DNA from: Lyngbya sp. PCC 8106 | GTDB lineage: Bacteria; Cyanobacteriota; Cyanobacteriia; Cyanobacteriales; Microcoleaceae | NCBI RefSeq assembly: GCF_000169095.1 | Contig: NZ_AAVU01000063.1 | Span: forward strand, 1-29,463 | Length of the DNA stretch: 29,463 nucleotides | Direction: 5' to 3' | Shown: positions 24,993-29,463 of the stretch, one piece after another | Layout: each line of letters starts with the position of its first letter | Position numbering within the stretch: the first letter of the stretch is position 1 | The notes under the pieces: model-generated | Database searches by the model: none | Told to the model about the DNA's origin: nothing | The model's input: the letters and a program-made list of their open reading frames with translations, nothing else | Made by a program: the position numbers and the translations under genes

Positions 24993-25117
24993 ATCTTGAA
25001 CTGTTTTGGGGTGCGACGCTGGTTTTTTGAAATTGAAAGGGTTTATAATTAACCTGAACAATAGTGTTTTCTAAGAAATGTACTTTGATAAACGATTGAA
25101 TACTAATACCGAACATC

Positions 25118-26002
25118 ATGGAATTTTATATTGTTGATGTTTTTGCAGAAGATAAATATGCGGGGAATCAATTGGCTGTAATTTTCGGTGAGGGAGTTGC
25201 GTCTCTATCCGATGCAGAAATGCAGCAAATTGCCCAAGAGATGAATTATTCAGAAACATCTTTTATTCCGTCGATTCAAACCGAAGATGGAGGCTATGAT
25301 GTCCGCATCTTTACCCCTCAGAAAGAATTGCCTTTTGCGGGTCATCCAACACTAGGAACAGCCTACATTATTCAACAAGAAATCATTCAAAAACCGCTTG
25401 AACAAATTATTTTAAATTTAGGGATTGGGCAAATCCCGGTGACGTTGACTAAAGATGAAGATGGTGATGAAATTTTATGGATGCAACAGAATAAACCTGA
25501 GTTTTATCAAACGTTAGAGGTGGATTTAGTCGCACAAGTATTAGGGCTAGAGATCACCGAAATTGACGATCTTTTTCCCATTCAAGAGGTTTCAACTGGA
25601 ATTCCATTTATTTTGGTTCCGCTAACTGATTTAGCCGCTTTAAAAAAGGCAAAAATCAATTTAGAATCCTATTCAAAGCTGATGGAAATTACCCATTCTA
25701 CTGAAATTTTAGTCTTTTCTCCAGAACCCTATAGTCCAGAAAATCAGATTAGTGCGAGAATGTTTGCACCCGCTTTAGGAATTCCTGAAGATCCAGCAAC
25801 GGGAAGTGCAAATGGATGTTTAGCAGGATATTTAATTAAACATTCTTATTTTGGCCAAGATCAGATAGAAGTTAAAGTTGAACAAGGTTATGAAATTAAT
25901 CGACCTTCAATTTTGTATTTGAAAGCTCGACAAGTTGCTGATACAATAGAAGTGAGGGTTGGAGGAAAAGTGGTGAAAGTGGCAAAGGGAGAATTATTTT
26001 AG
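25118..26002 (+). CDS. PhzF-family isomerase-like protein
   Basis: 294 residues, full length for PhzF/YddE proteins, which have two similar diaminopimelate-epimerase-like halves. The N-terminal half has DVFAEDKYAGNQLAV, the catalytic Glu46 in NYSETSFI, FTPQKELPFAGHPTLGTA, and the C-terminal half has PEDPATGSANGCLAGYL. These are the active-site signatures of the family. True PhzF isomerises a chorismate-derived compound in phenazine synthesis, but no other phenazine genes are present, so the reaction here is unknown; most bacterial copies are uncharacterised. It lies 125 bp downstream of trpE on the same strand, which may be coincidental. Confidence 0.9.
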   Translation: MEFYIVDVFAEDKYAGNQLAVIFGEGVASLSDAEMQQIAQEMNYSETSFIPSIQTEDGGYDVRIFTPQKELPFAGHPTLGTAYIIQQEIIQKPLEQIILNLGIGQIPVTLTKDEDGDEILWMQQNKPEFYQTLEVDLVAQVLGLEITEIDDLFPIQEVSTGIPFILVPLTDLAALKKAKINLESYSKLMEITHSTEILVFSPEPYSPENQISARMFAPALGIPEDPATGSANGCLAGYLIKHSYFGQDQIEVKVEQGYEINRPSILYLKARQVADTIEVRVGGKVVKVAKGELF

Positions 26003-26032
26003 GGAAAGATCAAACTTTTGCTACATATCTAT

Positions 26033-26120
26033 CTCCCAATCTCCCAATCTCCCAATCTCCCAACCTCCCAATCTCCCAACCTCCCAATCTCCCAACCTCC
26101 CAATCTCCCAATCTCCCTAT
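26033..26120. repeat. 8-bp tandem repeat array between convergent genes
   Basis: Eleven consecutive 8-base units of CTCCCAAT or CTCCCAAC (last one CTCCCTAT). It fills the gap between the convergent PhzF-like gene and the CHAT gene. One strand is nearly pure pyrimidine plus A. This is a short tandemly repeated repetitive sequence of the cyanobacterial kind; copy number is likely to vary between strains. Confidence 0.9.
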
Positions 26121-26123
26121 CTC

Positions 26124-27554
26124 CTACCAAGGATTTCCAATCAGAGTAAATCCAGACCAATAGAAAGGATGAGACAGTTCTTCCTCCGTAGTAGAAGTTA
26201 AACTCGGAGGTAGAGAAACCTCGCCCCGAGAAATAAACAGTTCACCTGCTTGTAACCGAACTTTACCTCGAATCATCGCAATTTGAGTTTTTTTCAGTGC
26301 TTCTGCTTTGGTCGAAGCTGCTTTTAATTGTTGATAAAATTCACTCATCAAAGCCAAAGTTCCGCGATCGCTAACATACCACAAACTGGCTAAGGCCGAC
26401 TTTACCCCCGACTGAAGGGCTAATCCAGCAAACCCTAACTCGACATTATTATCTCCAACTGCCGTTTGACAAGCACTCAACACCAATAACTCCGCAGGCG
26501 GACTACTCCACCGTATTTCTTTCATTTGACTTAACCGCAGTTGAGTATCCCAGAGTTGAATATAGGAATTTTCCGGCTTTCCCGCTCTAAATTGGGCATG
26601 AGTCGCCAGATGCACAATCTCAAACCGATTAAAAGCTAATTCTGTCTCTAAATTCTGCAAAGTAGACATTTGGTTGAGAAAAGATTTTCCTGACCATTGT
26701 CCCAATAGAGTTGACAATGATGCTTCTTCCCCTGATGCGGGTTTCACAATATTTGATAATTCTACAGGTACCGCCGGAAGGGGATTTTGTTCTGCAAATT
26801 CCGACACCCCCATTGCTAAAACCTCTCCTCGTTGGAGATTCTCGTAATTGGTATCAACCAACAAATTAAATGCTGGAATTCGAGTTAAGCTATATTTCTC
26901 CACCAAAAACTGTTGTCCGTCATGCAAAACGCCCAGGGGTAACGTTCGCAAACCTGGCCCGGTACACAAAAGTAGAGTATCAATCCCTTTTTCCTTCAGC
27001 GTTGTTTCAAAGGGTTGAATAATCCATTGATACAATTGTTGAGCAGGTTTAAGATAGGAAGTGGTTCCGACTCTCCTCGGGTTCGTGACTTCTAAATAGA
27101 GTCGCTGAACTTGTTTCATCAGAGTGATATGATCGGCTTCTGAAATCACATCACCTGTTGCTTCGCCATCGGGAGTTAATAAAATTAATTTCAGATAATC
27201 GGCTTGAGGGGCAACCCATAAAACAGCCGGTTTGCTTCCGGTTTGGCTGGCGAGACGAGAGAGAATTTGGGCAATATCATCTGATGTTAGAGTGACTTCT
27301 GCCAAATTGCGGTTAAAATAATCTTCATATTGTTTTTCCCAGGTTGTTTCTAAGCGTGTGATCTCATCCCGCCAGTTTAAATTTTGGGGGATATCCTGAG
27401 ATAATGTGGGTTGAGAGAGGACAGCAAGCAACACACCGAAAAATACAAAACACAAAATAGCTAGCCCACTGTTTACCCCATACCGCCTGATACGAATTGC
27501 GGCTAGGGTTGATGCGAGAAACACCCGTATCTGGTGTCTGATGAGTTTGATCAT
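26124..27554 (-). CDS. CHAT-domain (caspase-like) protein with N-terminal membrane anchor
   Basis: 476 residues, ATG at 27554. A basic N-terminus and one hydrophobic helix (about 29-48, LAILCFVFFGVLLAVL) form a signal anchor. A middle region (about 60-180) precedes the CHAT domain (about 190-476). The peptidase dyad is visible: His319 in IVHLATHAQF and Cys362 in LLVLSACQTAVGD. GFAGLALQSGVKSALASLWYVSD and the terminal PFYWSGFTLIGNPW are also typical. CHAT proteins in cyanobacteria often carry TPR repeats; none are visible here. The dyad implies cysteine protease activity, but substrate and activator are unknown. The C-terminal domain likely faces the periplasm if the anchor is N-in. It is convergent with the PhzF-like gene and divergent from tatC. 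Confidence 0.88.
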   Translation of the reverse strand: MIKLIRHQIRVFLASTLAAIRIRRYGVNSGLAILCFVFFGVLLAVLSQPTLSQDIPQNLNWRDEITRLETTWEKQYEDYFNRNLAEVTLTSDDIAQILSRLASQTGSKPAVLWVAPQADYLKLILLTPDGEATGDVISEADHITLMKQVQRLYLEVTNPRRVGTTSYLKPAQQLYQWIIQPFETTLKEKGIDTLLLCTGPGLRTLPLGVLHDGQQFLVEKYSLTRIPAFNLLVDTNYENLQRGEVLAMGVSEFAEQNPLPAVPVELSNIVKPASGEEASLSTLLGQWSGKSFLNQMSTLQNLETELAFNRFEIVHLATHAQFRAGKPENSYIQLWDTQLRLSQMKEIRWSSPPAELLVLSACQTAVGDNNVELGFAGLALQSGVKSALASLWYVSDRGTLALMSEFYQQLKAASTKAEALKKTQIAMIRGKVRLQAGELFISRGEVSLPPSLTSTTEEELSHPFYWSGFTLIGNPW

Positions 27555-27737
27555 TCCACTCAGATTAGAACGGCTTGACTCGATGATAACGAATTTGTCT
27601 GCCAGATTTGCGATCTGTAATCTCGGACTGAACCCTCAAGTTTTATAATAGCTACAGAGGATCGAGTTTCTATCCGAGAGACGATACAATAGTTAATAAT
27701 CTGCTGAAATCTTGATTATTGAAATTATTAACTTGAT

Positions 27738-28565
27738 ATGACACCTCTAGACACTCCTGAATCGGGTTCAAATCATAACAATAGCGTTACCCTGACTGAA
27801 GAAACTTCTGACCAACCGTCGATGAATCCTGAAGAACAGGAAATGAATTCAGGTGATGAATTTCCCGATGAAGTGGAAATGTCGTTATTTGATCATTTAG
27901 AAGAATTACGACAACGTATTTTCTACTCGTTGATCGTGGTGGGAATTGCTGCGGTGGGTTGTTTTATTTTTGCGAACCCTATTGTAGAAATTTTACAAAA
28001 ACCCGCTCAAGGAGTAAAGTTTTTACAACTCGCGCCGGGAGAATATTTTTTCGTTTCTATCCAAGTTGCAGGTTACAGTGGATTATTATTAGCGAGTCCG
28101 TTTGTTCTCTATCAGATTGTTAAGTTTATTTTACCGGGAGTTAGTCTTCAAGAACGTCGTTTTTTAGGGCCGATTTTCTTCGGTTCAACTCTTTTGTTTG
28201 GTGTGGGATTGGTGTTTGCTTATGTGGCTATTGTTCCGGCTGCATTGAAGTTTTTTATTGGTTATGGTGCTGATGTTGTTGAACAGTTATGGTCGATTGA
28301 AAAGTATTTTTCCTTTGTTTTAAAATTATTGTTTGTGACGGCGTTATCTTTCCAAATTCCTGTAATTCAGATTTTGTTGGGTTTACTGGGAATTGTTTCT
28401 TCTGAGAAAATGTTTTCCGGTTGGAAATATGTCGTTTTAGGTGCTTTTATTGTGGGGGCTATTTTAACGCCTTCGACTGATCCGTTAACGCAAAGTTTGT
28501 TAGGGGGATCGGTTGTTATTCTCTATTTTGGTGGAATTGGAGTGGTTAAGGTGTTAGGGAAATAA
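27738..28565 (+). CDS. tatC: Sec-independent protein translocase subunit TatC
   Basis: 275 residues. TatC is the receptor for twin-arginine signal peptides in the cytoplasmic and thylakoid membranes, working with TatA and TatB. An acidic, Ser/Glu-rich cytoplasmic extension of about 45 residues precedes the TatC start motif MSLFDHLEELRQRI (48-61). Six membrane helices follow (about 62-78, 103-130, 145-172, 190-215, 228-243, 252-272). APGEYFFVSIQVAGYSGLLLASPFVLYQI, the QERRF loop and FQIPVIQILLGLLG are family hallmarks. The Gln in FQIPV occupies the place of a conserved Glu of the E. coli protein. No tatA is adjacent. There is no clear ribosome binding site. Two terminators follow. Confidence 0.96.
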   Translation: MTPLDTPESGSNHNNSVTLTEETSDQPSMNPEEQEMNSGDEFPDEVEMSLFDHLEELRQRIFYSLIVVGIAAVGCFIFANPIVEILQKPAQGVKFLQLAPGEYFFVSIQVAGYSGLLLASPFVLYQIVKFILPGVSLQERRFLGPIFFGSTLLFGVGLVFAYVAIVPAALKFFIGYGADVVEQLWSIEKYFSFVLKLLFVTALSFQIPVIQILLGLLGIVSSEKMFSGWKYVVLGAFIVGAILTPSTDPLTQSLLGGSVVILYFGGIGVVKVLGK

Positions 28566-28674
28566 TCGTTTTACCTGAAAAGTTAAAGGTATAATCGTGA
28601 CTTAGAACAATCAGAAAAACGACTATAAACCCAAGTTTCTGTACCCTAAATGAAGTATAAAAAGTAACTGAAAT

Positions 28675-28695
28675 TCTGATCAACTCAGATTTTTT
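28675..28695 (+). terminator. First tatC terminator candidate
   Basis: Short 5-bp stem (TCTGA 28675-28679, TCAGA 28685-28689) immediately followed by six T. Confidence 0.45.
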
Positions 28696-28721
28696 GCTTT
28701 TATAAATTTTGATTTTTTGTC

Positions 28722-28761
28722 AGAGGAATGCAGTCATCAATTGAATGCACTCCTCTTTTTT
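28722..28761 (+). terminator. Second, stronger tatC terminator
   Basis: Stem AGAGGA-x-TGCA (28722-28732) pairs with TGCA-x-TCCTCT (28746-28756), with one A-C mismatch and a 13-base loop, followed directly by a T run to 28761. Good rho-independent form. Confidence 0.75.
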
Positions 28762-29190
28762 ATTGAAAAGCCTAAGCTTTCCTTCCAATTAGCTCAACAA
28801 ACTTATCAAGCTTTGATTTCTGACTCTCAAAAGAGTCTTTTGTCAGGCAGATAAACTACTTGAGCGATATGTTGGCTGTGTTTTCAACTATTCCGACATA
28901 AACCAGTCGGCGGGGTGTTCTATGTCCAATTATAGCAAATTTATCAAGATTACTTGGTATGACAATAGGGACAATAAGTAATTTAACTCGTATCCCGGTT
29001 GAGCATTCAAGTGCGAAATAGTCCGGGTGATTAACCCGAAAATTATTGGGATATTGCCTTGACAAAAAAGCGATAATACTAATATACTACATTTATTCAT
29101 TTTTGATTTAGAGGTCTATCAAATGTTGGATTGATTAACCCATCAAGCAAATAAAGTAGTTCATCGACTTGTATTAAGGAAAAATTCACC
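28762..29190. other. Gene-poor stretch after tatC terminators
   Basis: One minus-strand ORF (28856-29065) begins with TTG and resembles nothing I know, so I do not call it. No RNA gene or repeat was recognised. The last 100 bases are AT-rich and probably include the promoter of the small ORF at 29191. Confidence 0.4.
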
Positions 29191-29403
29191 ATGAAAAAAA
29201 AGAAGAAAAAGCAGAACTCTGTTGAACAGAACTCTGTTGAACTTTACTTTCACAAATACAAACAACGAGCAGAGCGAGCCTGTAAATGTTATCAGGTTAT
29301 CCGTCCTAACCACACCCCGAAAAACCTTCCGAGCGATGTCCAGGAACAGGTTAACAATGCGATTAACAGCCTGTCCGAGAACCCCAAACCTTCCGAAAAG
29401 TAA
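29191..29403 (+). CDS. Small lysine-rich hypothetical protein
   Basis: 70 residues, ATG at 29191 with TAAGGA 10 bases upstream. The N-terminus is seven residues of M plus six Lys, then a duplicated pentapeptide QNSVE QNSVE encoded by a perfect 15-base tandem duplication (29212-29226, 29227-29241). The rest is basic and polar with two close cysteines (RACKCYQ). No signal peptide, membrane helix or known family is seen. A second plus-strand ORF overlaps it in another frame and looks like a shadow. Confidence 0.4.
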   Translation: MKKKKKKQNSVEQNSVELYFHKYKQRAERACKCYQVIRPNHTPKNLPSDVQEQVNNAINSLSENPKPSEK

Positions 29404-29463
29404 GAAGCGGCGGGGACATAAAAATATTCAGGAACATCCCTATTGGTAAGTCTTATAGGCTGA

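Noticed and set aside
28856..29065. Minus-strand ORF of 69 codons after tatC
   Set aside because: TTG start without a ribosome binding site. The sequence looks protein-like (KLLIVPIVIPSNL) and I considered a toxin or a gene remnant, but found no motif to support either.
29222..29449. Plus-strand ORF overlapping the lysine-rich small gene
   Set aside because: Different frame of the same DNA, no ribosome binding site, Thr/Arg/Asn-rich shadow composition.
1..29463. Search for tRNA, rRNA and complete cas or restriction systems
   Set aside because: No cloverleaf-like segment with a TPsiC-type motif, no rRNA-like sequence and no cas or restriction-modification proteins were recognised by eye; a covariance-model scan was not possible.

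Overview
The window reads as chromosomal DNA of a cyanobacterium, most likely a filamentous Oscillatoriales type (Planktothrix, Limnoraphis or Oscillatoria-like; the genus is a guess). The evidence is thylakoid genes (psbU for photosystem II, psaD and btpA for photosystem I), many copies of the HIP1 octamer GCGATCGC, short tandem and small dispersed repeats typical of such genomes, and cyanobacterial families such as DICT-domain kinases, CHASE2 cyclases and CHAT proteases. There is no rRNA, no recognisable tRNA and no phage region.

Layout. 1-2714 (+): the 3' part of a membrane transglutaminase-fold protein whose catalytic Cys and Asp appear to be replaced, then an exported protein with three BLIP-like repeats. 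2929-5400 (+): psbU with a terminator, then nadB. 5438-9586 (-): a small exported protein, a CHASE2-PAS-GGDEF diguanylate cyclase, and a VKOR-thioredoxin fusion for disulfide formation. About 9629-11103: an IS605/IS1341-type element carrying only tnpB, with hairpins at both ends and a structured 3' region that looks like an omega RNA. Its tnpB has an in-frame insertion made of two nested small dispersed repeats. 11246-14111: btpA (-), an SGNH hydrolase (+) and a desaturase-like membrane enzyme (-). 14112-14779: a gene-free, repeat-rich stretch with a two-repeat CRISPR-like relic, a 7-bp tandem repeat and two more copies of the small dispersed repeat. 14780-15100: an unknown small protein.

15187-22791 is a signalling block. 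A membrane hybrid histidine kinase is translationally coupled (ATGA overlap) to a REC-PAS-GGDEF-EAL protein, and a soluble DICT-GAF histidine kinase is transcribed divergently. Together with the CHASE2 cyclase, the window holds two GGDEF proteins and two kinases, pointing to local control of cyclic di-GMP. 22907-26002 (+): psaD, trpE and a PhzF-family gene. An 8-bp tandem repeat separates the last from a convergent CHAT-domain protease-like gene (26124-27554, -). tatC (27738-28565, +) follows, ending in two hairpin-plus-T-run terminators. The right edge has one lysine-rich small ORF and little else.

The core genes look ordinary. The less ordinary content is repeats and mobile DNA: a dispersed repeat whose stem arms change in a compensatory way between four copies, its nested insertion inside an otherwise intact tnpB, and the CRISPR-like pair of repeats. 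Assignments rest on motif recognition only; no alignment or search was run.
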